NCBI RefSeq assembly: GCF_005117025.1
Contig: NZ_SWCO01000003.1
Coordinates: 211,687-275,686 of the forward strand
Source: Alteromonas portus
GTDB lineage: Bacteria > Pseudomonadota > Gammaproteobacteria > Enterobacterales > Alteromonadaceae
DNA: 64,000 nt
Direction of reading: 5' to 3'
Below, in pieces: positions 53,111-61,046 of this stretch. Below the pieces are notes generated by a model. That model was not told the origin of the DNA, did no database searches, and was given only the letters and a program-made list of their open reading frames with translations. The position numbers and the translations under genes are program-made. Each line of letters begins with the position of its first letter. The stretch's first letter is position 1.

Positions 53111-54112
53111 ATGCCACGTAAACGTAAAGTAGAAGATCAATGGATGCCTCAGCGAGTGTACAAGGGGCGCAGCGCTTACGAGTTTAAACCTGTAGGTGGT
53201 GGAACTGTGCGTCTTTGTGATGTCGACGCTAAACAATCGGAAGTATGGGCTGCTTACGAAAAGTATATGGCCATAGCCAACAACAAGCACACTGTTCAAC
53301 ACTTAGTTGAAACGTTCTTTGATAGCGCTGATTTCCGCGACTTATCGTTACACACGCGCAAAGACTATCAGAAGTACAGCAAGAAAGTACTCAGCGCATT
53401 CGGCAAAATGGACCCGAATACGGTTACCCCTGTCCATGTAAGAAAGTTCATGGACATTCTTGGCCAAAAATCACCAGTGCAAGCAAATAGACACAAAGCG
53501 TTTTTATCTCGTGTGTTTCGCTGGGCATACGAACGCGGCAAAGTGCAGCGCAACCCATGCCAAGGCGTTAAGCAGTTCAAAGAGAAAGCGAGAGACCGCT
53601 ACATTGAAGACTACGAGTATGACGCGGTTTATCAGAGAGCTTGCCCAGTAGTTAAAGCAGCAATGGAAATTAGCTATTTGTGCATGGCCCGTAAAGCTGA
53701 CGTGGTTAAATTGCATCAAAGCCAGCTGCTTAAAGACGGTATTTTCATACAGCAAGGTAAAACGGGTAAGAAGCAAATTAAGGAATGGGGCCCACGACTA
53801 CGCAAAGCTGTAAGCACAGCAAATGAAATAAACCCAGATGTATTCAGCATGTTTGTGCTTCACCAGAAGAACGGTCACCCTTTCGCAGTAGCGAGTTTCG
53901 ATCAGCGCTGGCGCAAAGCTATCATCAAGGCGCGCGAAGAAACCCAGCTACCTTTAGATTTCACGTTCCATGACATTAAAGCAAAAGGCATTAGTGATTT
54001 CGAAGGAACAGTAAGCGAGAAACAACAAGCCAGTGGCCACAAGACAGAAAGCCAGGTTCGTGTGTATGACAGAAAAGTAGCAGTGGTACCAACAGTGGAG
54101 AGTAAGAAGTGA
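53111..54112 (+). CDS. int: Tyrosine recombinase (phage integrase)
   Basis: 333 aa. An N-terminal arm-binding region (about 1-50) is followed by a SAM-like core-binding domain (about 60-150) and a catalytic domain. Active-site residues: R194 (MARKAD), H287 (FHDIKAKG), H310 (SGH) and Y319 (VYDRK); a beta-strand Lys lies near 217-221. The second catalytic Arg of HxxR is K290 here. It lies 465 nt from attR and points toward it. It should catalyse integration into tRNA-Leu. Confidence 0.92.
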   Translation: MPRKRKVEDQWMPQRVYKGRSAYEFKPVGGGTVRLCDVDAKQSEVWAAYEKYMAIANNKHTVQHLVETFFDSADFRDLSLHTRKDYQKYSKKVLSAFGKMDPNTVTPVHVRKFMDILGQKSPVQANRHKAFLSRVFRWAYERGKVQRNPCQGVKQFKEKARDRYIEDYEYDAVYQRACPVVKAAMEISYLCMARKADVVKLHQSQLLKDGIFIQQGKTGKKQIKEWGPRLRKAVSTANEINPDVFSMFVLHQKNGHPFAVASFDQRWRKAIIKAREETQLPLDFTFHDIKAKGISDFEGTVSEKQQASGHKTESQVRVYDRKVAVVPTVESKK

Positions 54113-54405
54113 ACAGTTATTTATCCCTACCGCCAAAAGTTAAACCACTAAAAGATGTGATTTTGCCGATCGGCACAAGAATAAAGTTTGTAAAAGAACT
54201 GAGTAGTGGGCCAGACGAATTCAGCCCCGGCAATTTATACGCCCCGAAAGACGGGAAAGGTGAAGTGGTAGGTCATGACTGCTGGGAAGGTCATAGGGTT
54301 AAATGGGACAATTGGAAACATCCCTTTGGCGCCATTCACGGTGAAGAGTTTGTCCAAGATTACGAATGTGAAAGAATTAGTTGTTCGGAACTACCGAACA
54401 AGTGA
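54109..54405 (+). CDS. Small phage protein downstream of the integrase
   Basis: 98 aa, starting with GTG that overlaps the integrase stop (GTGA). Beta-rich: PIGTRIKFVKELSSGPDEFSPGNLYAPKDGKGEVVGHDCWEGHRVKWD, which may be an SH3-like fold. A terminator follows. Function unknown. Confidence 0.55.
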   Translation: MNSYLSLPPKVKPLKDVILPIGTRIKFVKELSSGPDEFSPGNLYAPKDGKGEVVGHDCWEGHRVKWDNWKHPFGAIHGEEFVQDYECERISCSELPNK

Positions 54406-54430
54406 ACTATTCGGAATTTCCGATAAGTTG

Positions 54431-54457
54431 AAAAGCCGCTTAATTGCGGTTTTTTTG
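54431..54457 (+). terminator. Terminator of the right early operon
   Basis: AAGCCGC-TTAATT-GCGGTTTT hairpin with a run of T, 26 nt after the last phage gene. Confidence 0.8.
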
Positions 54458-54473
54458 TGACTGAAGAGCGATG

Positions 54474-54508
54474 ATATTCTGAAATTATATTCTGAAATAT
54501 TCTGAAAT
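54474..54508. repeat. Three direct repeats near attR, candidate integrase arm sites
   Basis: The 12-mer ATATTCTGAAAT occurs at 54474, 54487 and 54497 (spacing 13 and 10 nt), 70-100 nt from the attR core. Similar arrays act as arm-type integrase or Xis sites in other phages. Confidence 0.5.
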
Positions 54509-54576
54509 GGGTTTTTCGTGTGTTTTGATTGGCGTGGGTGTACTTCGTAAGCTGTTGTATATAAAGGAAATTTAAT

Positions 54577-54633
54577 TGGTGCCCGGGGCCGGACTTGAAC
54601 CGGCACGCTGTTACCAGCGAGGGATTTTAAATC
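54577..54633. repeat. attR (57-bp core repeat)
   Basis: Identical to 17399-17455. It forms the 3' part of the functional tRNA-Leu gene, as expected of a phage that carries the tRNA 3' end and keeps its host gene intact. Confidence 0.95.
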
Positions 54634-54663
54634 CCTTGTGTCTACCAATTTCACCACCCGGGC
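54577..54663 (-). tRNA. tRNA-Leu(UAA)
   Basis: 87 nt including encoded CCA. It has a GCCCGGG acceptor stem, anticodon loop TTTAAAA (anticodon UAA) on an AGGGA/TCCCT stem, a long variable arm and the T-loop GTTCAAG. It is the phage attachment gene and the last tRNA of a Gly-Cys-Leu cluster. Confidence 0.97.
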
Positions 54664-54722
54664 ATCGGGTTGCTTTTCAGCAAAGGTGTCAGGCGTAGAA
54701 CCTGATGCTGCGTTGCAGCGTT

Positions 54723-54796
54723 TGGAGGCGGAACCCGGAGTCGAACCGAGATAGACGGATTTGCAATCCGCTGCATAGCCATTCTGCCATTCCGCC
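54723..54796 (-). tRNA. tRNA-Cys(GCA)
   Basis: 74 nt, CCA encoded; acceptor GGCGGAA, anticodon loop with GCA, T-loop GTTCGAC. It is the middle member of the three-tRNA operon. Confidence 0.97.
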
Positions 54797-54837
54797 AGAT
54801 GCGTCTGGCGCGTGATTAAAACCTATCTCTAAGATAT

Positions 54838-54913
<76 letters not shown>

Positions 54914-54966
54914 ATGTCTTAATCGACCATTTCGTTTGGTTGATGTCCTCTCGAAATGTGGGGTGC

Positions 54967-54994
54967 ATTCTACCTACCCATTCAAAACTGTCAA
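54967..54994 (-). promoter_or_regulatory. Promoter of the tRNA Gly-Cys-Leu operon
   Basis: On the minus strand TTGACA, 16-nt spacer, TAGAAT, followed by a GC-rich stretch (GCACCCC) such as is seen at stable-RNA promoters under stringent control. It lies about 55 nt before tRNA-Gly. Confidence 0.85.
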
Positions 54995-55082
54995 CACAAA
55001 AAAGCGTTTAAATTGAGATAAATGCGGTTTTTTATGATCGTTTGCTATTTTTTTATTCACTTTGATTAAACCGCGATCAATT

Positions 55083-55655
55083 CTACTTTGTGGCGCCACT
55101 TCGAAGGTGTGGCCACGCCGCTTTTGTATAAACGAACATTGACCAAATAGACAGCACCGCTGAGAAATATAAAAGAATATAACCTAAAGAAACCCAATAA
55201 ATAGTTATACCCATGAAAGTTTCTAACCCCGACAATAGCCCAATTAAGGCTAACATTTGTGCAGTGGTTTTTGCTTTACCTATAAAAGACACTTTGACGG
55301 CGTCCCTCACTCCGTTCGATCCCATCCATTCACGAAGCGCCGATACATAAATTTCTCTAACTAAAAGCGCAATAGATGGCAGAGTAATCCAAAGGTTTGC
55401 ATAACTATGTGTGATCATAAGAAGTGCTGCACCTACTATCAACTTATCGGCAACCGGGTCTAAGAACGCACCGAATGGGGTTGATTGCTGCAGTTTTCTT
55501 GCTAAATAACCATCAAACCAATCTGTTATTGCAGCTAGCCAAAATATAAAAGCTCCTGCTTCGTGCGCCCAGCGCCAATCGAGAAAATATACAACGACAA
55601 AAACAGGAATAAGGATTACTCGAAATAAAGTAATACAGTTTGGAACAGTCCACAT
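55083..55655 (-). CDS. pgsA: CDP-diacylglycerol-glycerol-3-phosphate 3-phosphatidyltransferase
   Basis: 190 aa, multi-pass membrane enzyme. The CDP-alcohol phosphotransferase signature is complete: D45xxDG(49)xxAR(53)...G62xxxD66xxxD70. It makes phosphatidylglycerol phosphate, the first step to PG and cardiolipin. It lies between uvrC and the tRNA cluster, the conserved enterobacterial and Alteromonas order. Confidence 0.95.
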   Translation of the reverse strand: MWTVPNCITLFRVILIPVFVVVYFLDWRWAHEAGAFIFWLAAITDWFDGYLARKLQQSTPFGAFLDPVADKLIVGAALLMITHSYANLWITLPSIALLVREIYVSALREWMGSNGVRDAVKVSFIGKAKTTAQMLALIGLLSGLETFMGITIYWVSLGYILLYFSAVLSIWSMFVYTKAAWPHLRSGATK

Positions 55656-55778
55656 AAAAATTACGTCTCGGTGTTATGCCTCTATGGGCGATTTAGCGCG
55701 CTAGCGTTAACGCTCAGCTTCTTTCATTTTTTCTACACATTACCTTAATTTGCAATGTATTGCTTGTTACTCAGTCAT

Positions 55779-57596
55779 TTATTGATGAAGGTGGTCGTAA
55801 ATAGTATCAGCCAGCTCTGCGCTGATACCAGGTACACTTGCAATCTCATCTTTGCTGGCTTTTTTAAGACCCTGTAATCCCCCCATGAATTTTAGCAAGG
55901 TTTGTCTACGCTTAGCACCAATACCAGGTATGCTTTCCAAACTAGAGGTGGTTTTAACTTTCTGACGACGGTTACGATGCCCAGTTATGGCAAATCGGTG
56001 GGACTCATCGCGAATATGCTGAATAAGGTGAAGCCCCGGCGAATGACTGTCCATTGGCAGTACCTGATGACTACCGGCTAGAATTAGTGTTTCTAAACCA
56101 GGCTTACGTGTAGTCCCTTTTGCCACACCTAAGAGCATTGGCTTTTTATCATGTGGCCAGTCTTCAAAAAACGCTTCTGCTTGGGCAAGTTGCCCTTTAC
56201 CACCATCTATTAATAAAAGATCCGGAATCTTCTGTACTTCTTTTACTGATTTGTAGCGACGCTTTAATGCTTGTGCCATGGCCGCATAGTCATCACCTGG
56301 GGTAATACCTTCAATGTTATAACGACGGTAATCACTTTTATGTGGCCCTTCACGATTAAAGACCACACAAGAAGCCACCGTTTGCTGACCAGACGTGTGA
56401 GAAATATCAAAACACTCCATGCGCTGAATGGGCGTGTCTACTTCAAGGGCAGCTTCTAGATCTAGATAACGAGCAAACACAGATTTTTGCTGGCTGTATT
56501 GGGCATCTAGCGCGGTTTGCGCATTTGACTGTGCAAGCTGTAAATATTTGCGCTTTTCTTCCCTCGCCCCTTTGAAGAAATGTACCTTATGCCCTGCTTC
56601 ACTAGCTAGCACCGCTGAGATAGCGTCTTCATCGCTTAACGTATTGCTTAGCACTATCTGTTTAGGAATAACTTTATTACCGGCTAAATAAAACTGAAGA
56701 AAGAAAGACTCGAACACTTCTTGCTCGTCGGCAGTATTAGGCACTTTAGGAAAGTAGGCTTTACTGCCTAACAGTTGACCTTCGCGAATAAACATAACTT
56801 GAATGCACGCCATATTACCTTTGAATGCAAAACCAAATACATCCATTTCGTCTTGCGTACCGGCAACCCACTGTCGTTCTTGTACTTTACGTAACGCATT
56901 AATTTGGTCGCGGTAACGAGCAGCAGCTTCAAAGTTTAATGCCTCGCTGGCTTTTTCCATTTTTTCCACCAGCCCGCCAATGACTTGCTGGTTTTTACCT
57001 TTTAGAAATAATCGCGCAAAGTTGACCTGTTCTTTATATTCTTCATCGCTAACGTACCCTTCCACACATGGTGCGCTGCAGCGCTGCATCTGATATTGAA
57101 GACAAGGCCTACTACGCGCTCGATAGTAGCTATCTTCGCACTGACGTACAGGGAAAATACGCTGCATAGAGCGCAAGCTTTCTCTTACCGACCACGCACT
57201 GGGATATGGGCCAAAGTATTCGCCCTTTTTCTTTTGAGGCCCCCGGTGGAAAGAAAGCCGCGGGTGTTCATGATCAGATAGAAAAATAAAGGGGTATGAT
57301 TTGTCGTCACGCATTACCACGTTGTAGCGTGGCTTGTATTTCTTGATGAAGTTGTTCTCTAGTAAGAACGCTTCGGTTTCGCTGTTTACGACAGTGACGT
57401 CCATATTCGCAATCTGACTGACTAGCGAACGGGTTTTAGCGTTATCAAGGTTAGTACGAAAGTAACTTGATACACGCTTTTTAAGGTTTTTGGCTTTTCC
57501 TACGTAAATAACCTCTTCCTGACTATTGTACATGCGGTACACGCCAGGTTGAGAGGTTAGATTCTTAAGAAATGCTGCTGAATCAAATGCAGGCAT
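55779..57596 (-). CDS. uvrC: Excinuclease ABC subunit C
   Basis: 605 aa, full length. Domains: GIY-YIG nuclease (about 13-95, with GVYRMY and EVIYVGKAKNLKKRVSSYF), a Cys cluster (CEDSYYRARSRPCLQYQMQRCSAPC, about 150-175), UVR motif (about 202-237), RNase H-like endonuclease domain (about 380-540, with ECFDISHTSG and LLIDGGKGQL), and tandem HhH at the C-terminus (SIPGIGAKRRQTLL; SVPGISAELADTI). It cuts on both sides of bulky lesions with UvrAB. The uvrY gene is 30 nt upstream. Confidence 0.97.
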   Translation of the reverse strand: MPAFDSAAFLKNLTSQPGVYRMYNSQEEVIYVGKAKNLKKRVSSYFRTNLDNAKTRSLVSQIANMDVTVVNSETEAFLLENNFIKKYKPRYNVVMRDDKSYPFIFLSDHEHPRLSFHRGPQKKKGEYFGPYPSAWSVRESLRSMQRIFPVRQCEDSYYRARSRPCLQYQMQRCSAPCVEGYVSDEEYKEQVNFARLFLKGKNQQVIGGLVEKMEKASEALNFEAAARYRDQINALRKVQERQWVAGTQDEMDVFGFAFKGNMACIQVMFIREGQLLGSKAYFPKVPNTADEQEVFESFFLQFYLAGNKVIPKQIVLSNTLSDEDAISAVLASEAGHKVHFFKGAREEKRKYLQLAQSNAQTALDAQYSQQKSVFARYLDLEAALEVDTPIQRMECFDISHTSGQQTVASCVVFNREGPHKSDYRRYNIEGITPGDDYAAMAQALKRRYKSVKEVQKIPDLLLIDGGKGQLAQAEAFFEDWPHDKKPMLLGVAKGTTRKPGLETLILAGSHQVLPMDSHSPGLHLIQHIRDESHRFAITGHRNRRQKVKTTSSLESIPGIGAKRRQTLLKFMGGLQGLKKASKDEIASVPGISAELADTIYDHLHQ

Positions 57597-57626
57597 AATC
57601 GCTTTGACGTTACGCGTCTAGTGACG

Positions 57627-58271
57627 CTAAAAGGTGTTTGGATTGATGAGCTTGTGACGATAAGCTAAGTGCGTTAACTCTACGTCAGACTTCACGCCTA
57701 ATTTTTGGAACATTCTATAACGATAAGTATTAACCGTTTTTGAGTTAATACTAAGCTCTTGGGCAATATCTGGCACTTTATGACCTTCAGTTAATCTCAT
57801 GGCTATAGTAAGTTCTCTACTCGACAATTCGTCAAATGGATTATCTGAACTTGGTAATAACTTACCAATAGCGATGCTATTAGCGACTTCTTGATCAACA
57901 TACTTTTGCCCTGCCGCTACTTTTCGAATAGCAAGGACCACTTCTTTTGATTCGGCGTCTTTGGTTAAAAACCCATACGCGCCAGCTTCCATGACTTGCA
58001 TCGGTATTGGGCTTTCTTTGTGCATTGAAACACAGATTACCCGCGTATTTTCAGACATACGAACGATCTTCTTAGTCGCTTCAAGTCCACCAATACCGGG
58101 CATATTCACGTCCATGAGTACCACATCTGGGGCATTTTTTCGGCACAGCAGTACCGCGTCCTCACCATTCTTCGCTTCTGCAAGAATAGTAAAATCGTCG
58201 ACGTCTTCCAGAATCCGGCGTATCCCTGTTCTGACCAAATCATGGTCATCTGCTAGGATTATTTTTATCAC
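57627..58271 (-). CDS. uvrY: Response regulator UvrY/GacA
   Basis: 214 aa. A receiver domain (about 1-120) with phospho-acceptor D54 (VLMDVNMPG) and acidic pocket DDH at 8-10 is followed by a LuxR-type HTH (about 145-205, LTEGHKVPDIAQELSINSKTVNTYRYRMFQKL). UvrY/GacA works with the BarA/GacS sensor to switch on CsrA-titrating small RNAs. The link to uvrC is the classic one. Confidence 0.95.
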   Translation of the reverse strand: MIKIILADDHDLVRTGIRRILEDVDDFTILAEAKNGEDAVLLCRKNAPDVVLMDVNMPGIGGLEATKKIVRMSENTRVICVSMHKESPIPMQVMEAGAYGFLTKDAESKEVVLAIRKVAAGQKYVDQEVANSIAIGKLLPSSDNPFDELSSRELTIAMRLTEGHKVPDIAQELSINSKTVNTYRYRMFQKLGVKSDVELTHLAYRHKLINPNTF

Positions 58272-58451
58272 TCTAGTATCTCACTGACTTCAGTTTTATA
58301 AATAACTAGGACTAAGACCATCAATGATTATTAATGATAATTATTAACGGTCTTAAACCTCAACCAAGTCATCATACCACGAGATGAGAATTCGTGAAGT
58401 AGAGATACACAATTTGAAACTAAATTGTTGATCTGAATTGCTTTTAGTCAT

Positions 58452-59180
58452 TTATTTAGGCAAATCAAACCACAGTGCCACCAGCTCGTCAGACGCTTTC
58501 AAACGAATTGTGTCTTCCTCAAAAACACCCAAAGCATCGCCTGCACCTATTTCAACAGCATTAGTTTCACTACTCACCATAGCATGCGCTTTGCCGCTAA
58601 TAATGTGAAGGTAACCTTTGCGGTCTTCGGTGCCCTGTTCCCATGTTTCGCCAGCCTTCAACGTTAAGCGGCTTATCGCCGCGTTTTGTTTAATGCGTAA
58701 TGACCCCTCTCTTCCGTCATCACTCACCAACAATTCACGCTTTATATCATGGTCATTTGCACTTTCCTGTGTGCCAAAGGTTTTTTGTGAATATCCAGGT
58801 GTGCCTCCTTTCTCGTTTGGTAGGATCCAAATCTGCAGAAAGTTAACAGGCTCTTCACTTGAAGGGTTGAACTCAGAATGCATTATGCCTTTACCTGCAC
58901 TCATAACTTGTACGTCACCCGCAGGTACCACGTACTCATTGCCTGTGCTGTCTTTGTGTTTCAAAGCACCGCTCACGACATATGAAATTATCTCCATATC
59001 TCTGTGTCCGTGGGTTTCGAAACCTCTGCCAGCCTGAACCACATCATCGTTGATAACTCGTAGCGCTGAAAACCCCATATGTTTTGCATCGTAATAGTGA
59101 CCAAACGAAAAGCTGTGTTGGCTTTTCAGCCAGCCAAAGTTTACTTTTCCTCTTTCATTCGCTTTTCTCAAATACATCAT
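58452..59180 (-). CDS. Pirin family protein (cupin, quercetinase-like)
   Basis: 242 aa from ATG 59180, with AAGGA upstream; the open frame extends to 59210. Metal ligands of the pirin/YhaK-YhhW type are present: H57 and H59 (THGHRDMEI), H101 and E103 (MHSEFN). Pirins are iron-binding cupins; some have quercetin 2,3-dioxygenase activity. The physiological role here is not known. Confidence 0.88.
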   Translation of the reverse strand: MMYLRKANERGKVNFGWLKSQHSFSFGHYYDAKHMGFSALRVINDDVVQAGRGFETHGHRDMEIISYVVSGALKHKDSTGNEYVVPAGDVQVMSAGKGIMHSEFNPSSEEPVNFLQIWILPNEKGGTPGYSQKTFGTQESANDHDIKRELLVSDDGREGSLRIKQNAAISRLTLKAGETWEQGTEDRKGYLHIISGKAHAMVSSETNAVEIGAGDALGVFEEDTIRLKASDELVALWFDLPK

Positions 59181-59387
59181 CTTGCATTCCTTATAACCGT
59201 AAGCCGCCACTGACTCTTCTGCCCGACCTGAATATTTTTGGGCAATAGCACATGTGTTAAGGGCTAATTATTTAATAAGGTCATTTTAATCCTCTTTAAT
59301 AGAAATAAAATGTCATATATTTGAGCTTATTATTCTAATATTTAGAATTAATGTAACCATCGGTCAGGTGTTGCGGGTTAAATTCCG

Positions 59388-60902
59388 CTACGAAGTAAAG
59401 CACAACCGTTGCAACGCGGTTTCTATAACGCTGGGATGGCAAGCCAAATTAAGCCTAATATGATGTGGTGAGCCGAAAGGCGTGCCGTCGTTACCAATAA
59501 CCCCTCTCCCAATACATTCTTCCACGCTCTTTACAGGCGAGTAATTGAGTAGCACACGAGCAGTTTCGGTCGAAGAAGTCTCATGCAATAAGCAGGTATT
59601 CTTTAAATGGGTAGGAAATGAAGAAAGGTTTAGCCACAAAAAGAAGCCCGCCCTACCCATTGTGTAATCTACTTGTATGCCATAATGTTCGAAAAAACGC
59701 ACAACAAGCTTTCTATTGAAGCTGAGTGCACTTTTAACGGTGTCTAACCAAATACTACCTTTTTCGTAAGCTGCAATAAGTGCCACTTTACCGAGGTTAC
59801 TTGCACTAAGGTGTCGAGCGTTAATAGCTTGCGCAAACGTTGTTCTGGTCTTTTCATCTTTAATAATGGCGTAAGACGCACCGGGAATGCTTGCTAAATT
59901 AAATGCTTTAGAAACGCTATTGAGGTGAATGATACGTGGCAATGCAGCACCAATATTGTTTGATTGGTCTGTGTTGCTTTCTTGTGCACTATTTTTCACA
60001 CTGTTGTCCGTCACGCCGCTGATTTTTACCTTGCTTCGTTTCGCGTGGTTAGCACTTTCATCCACGCCAGCGCCAAACATAGGAATAATGGCAGGCTCAT
60101 TAGAAGTGTTAAAGGCAAATTCGCTGTGTACTTCATCAGTTATTAATAAGATATTGTGATGTAAACAGAAATCAATAATTTCGCGCTGTGCTTTTGCACT
60201 TAAGATGGTGCCAGTGGGATTGTTGGGGTGACAGATGACAAAGGCTGTAGCTGTTTTGTCTAAAGTGCCAAGTTCGACACTGGTATCTATATCGTCAGCA
60301 TCACAATTTAACGTATTTTTTCCTTGGCCTGTGGCCGATAATTCAGAAACTTTACTCTCAACAAAGCTTTGCTGCTGTAGAAGTGGAATATAAACAGGTT
60401 CTAAGGCGTTATTTTTGATGGACTCAGTTAAAGGCGAATAGGTAGGAGTAAGTACCATAACCTTTTGTCCAGGCTTACAGAACGTGTGAAGCGCAACATC
60501 TACCGCGCCAATAACACTTGCTATATCAACCACATCAACAGGTTCTACCCTAAACCTGCTGTGTTTCGGCGCACTGCGCTCATAACGTTTGGCTACGGCT
60601 TCTCCGATATCAAGTGATTGATATCCGTATGTAGAGCGGAGGTTTTGAGTAACTGCACTGAGAATGTCACTACAAGGCGGTACATCCATATCCGCTATCC
60701 ACATAGGAACAGGCTCCCGCTGAGGTTCTATTATCGTTGCTTGAACGGAGGACGCACCCTGAAAGCGACGAAATATTGCCGAGTACTTAAGACGTGTTTG
60801 GTCAAGCTTCAGGTGTGCCGGTGTCTGCCATACTTCCTTATACGGCATAAATTCGCTTTGAAGCGCATTGAAAACAGGGAAAGGTTTTGGCGCTTCGTTC
60901 AC
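59388..60902 (-). CDS. MalY/PatB-type PLP-dependent enzyme with extra insertions
   Basis: 504 aa, about 110 more than usual for MalY/PatB cystathionine beta-lyases (about 390). Fold type I residues are present: HPNNPTG (225-231), D256 in DEVHSEF, Schiff-base K332 in NSVSKAFN and R near the C-terminus. Insertions of low complexity lie at about 185-213 and 278-322 (SKVKISGVTDNSVKN ... NTDQSNNIG). The likely reaction is C-S lyase or aminotransferase. Substrate unknown. Confidence 0.8.
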   Translation of the reverse strand: MNEAPKPFPVFNALQSEFMPYKEVWQTPAHLKLDQTRLKYSAIFRRFQGASSVQATIIEPQREPVPMWIADMDVPPCSDILSAVTQNLRSTYGYQSLDIGEAVAKRYERSAPKHSRFRVEPVDVVDIASVIGAVDVALHTFCKPGQKVMVLTPTYSPLTESIKNNALEPVYIPLLQQQSFVESKVSELSATGQGKNTLNCDADDIDTSVELGTLDKTATAFVICHPNNPTGTILSAKAQREIIDFCLHHNILLITDEVHSEFAFNTSNEPAIIPMFGAGVDESANHAKRSKVKISGVTDNSVKNSAQESNTDQSNNIGAALPRIIHLNSVSKAFNLASIPGASYAIIKDEKTRTTFAQAINARHLSASNLGKVALIAAYEKGSIWLDTVKSALSFNRKLVVRFFEHYGIQVDYTMGRAGFFLWLNLSSFPTHLKNTCLLHETSSTETARVLLNYSPVKSVEECIGRGVIGNDGTPFGSPHHIRLNLACHPSVIETALQRLCFTS

Positions 60903-61046
60903 CTTTTCGCGACCTTCTCAGTTAACTTTTTCATTTGTTCGTATGTACCTGAGAAAAACTCATTCGAGCAATAAGCGTATAATGCACCTAAACCTTAAAA
61001 CGGGTGTATCAAGCCATGCTGTTTGCTGTTGAATGAGCTTATTCAA

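Larger units (their letters stand above)
17399..54633. mobile_element. Lambda-like cos-type siphoviral prophage integrated in tRNA-Leu(UAA)
   Basis: About 37.2 kb bounded by identical 57-bp repeats. All expected modules are present: integrase beside attR, repressor/cro switch, replication, Q-like antiterminator, lysis, small and large terminase, portal, protease-capsid, tail assembly genes, tape measure, J-like tip protein and fibres, ending in a terminator next to attL. No obviously broken structural gene was seen, so it may be inducible. Late genes run leftward; early genes run both ways from two operator regions. Confidence 0.95.
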
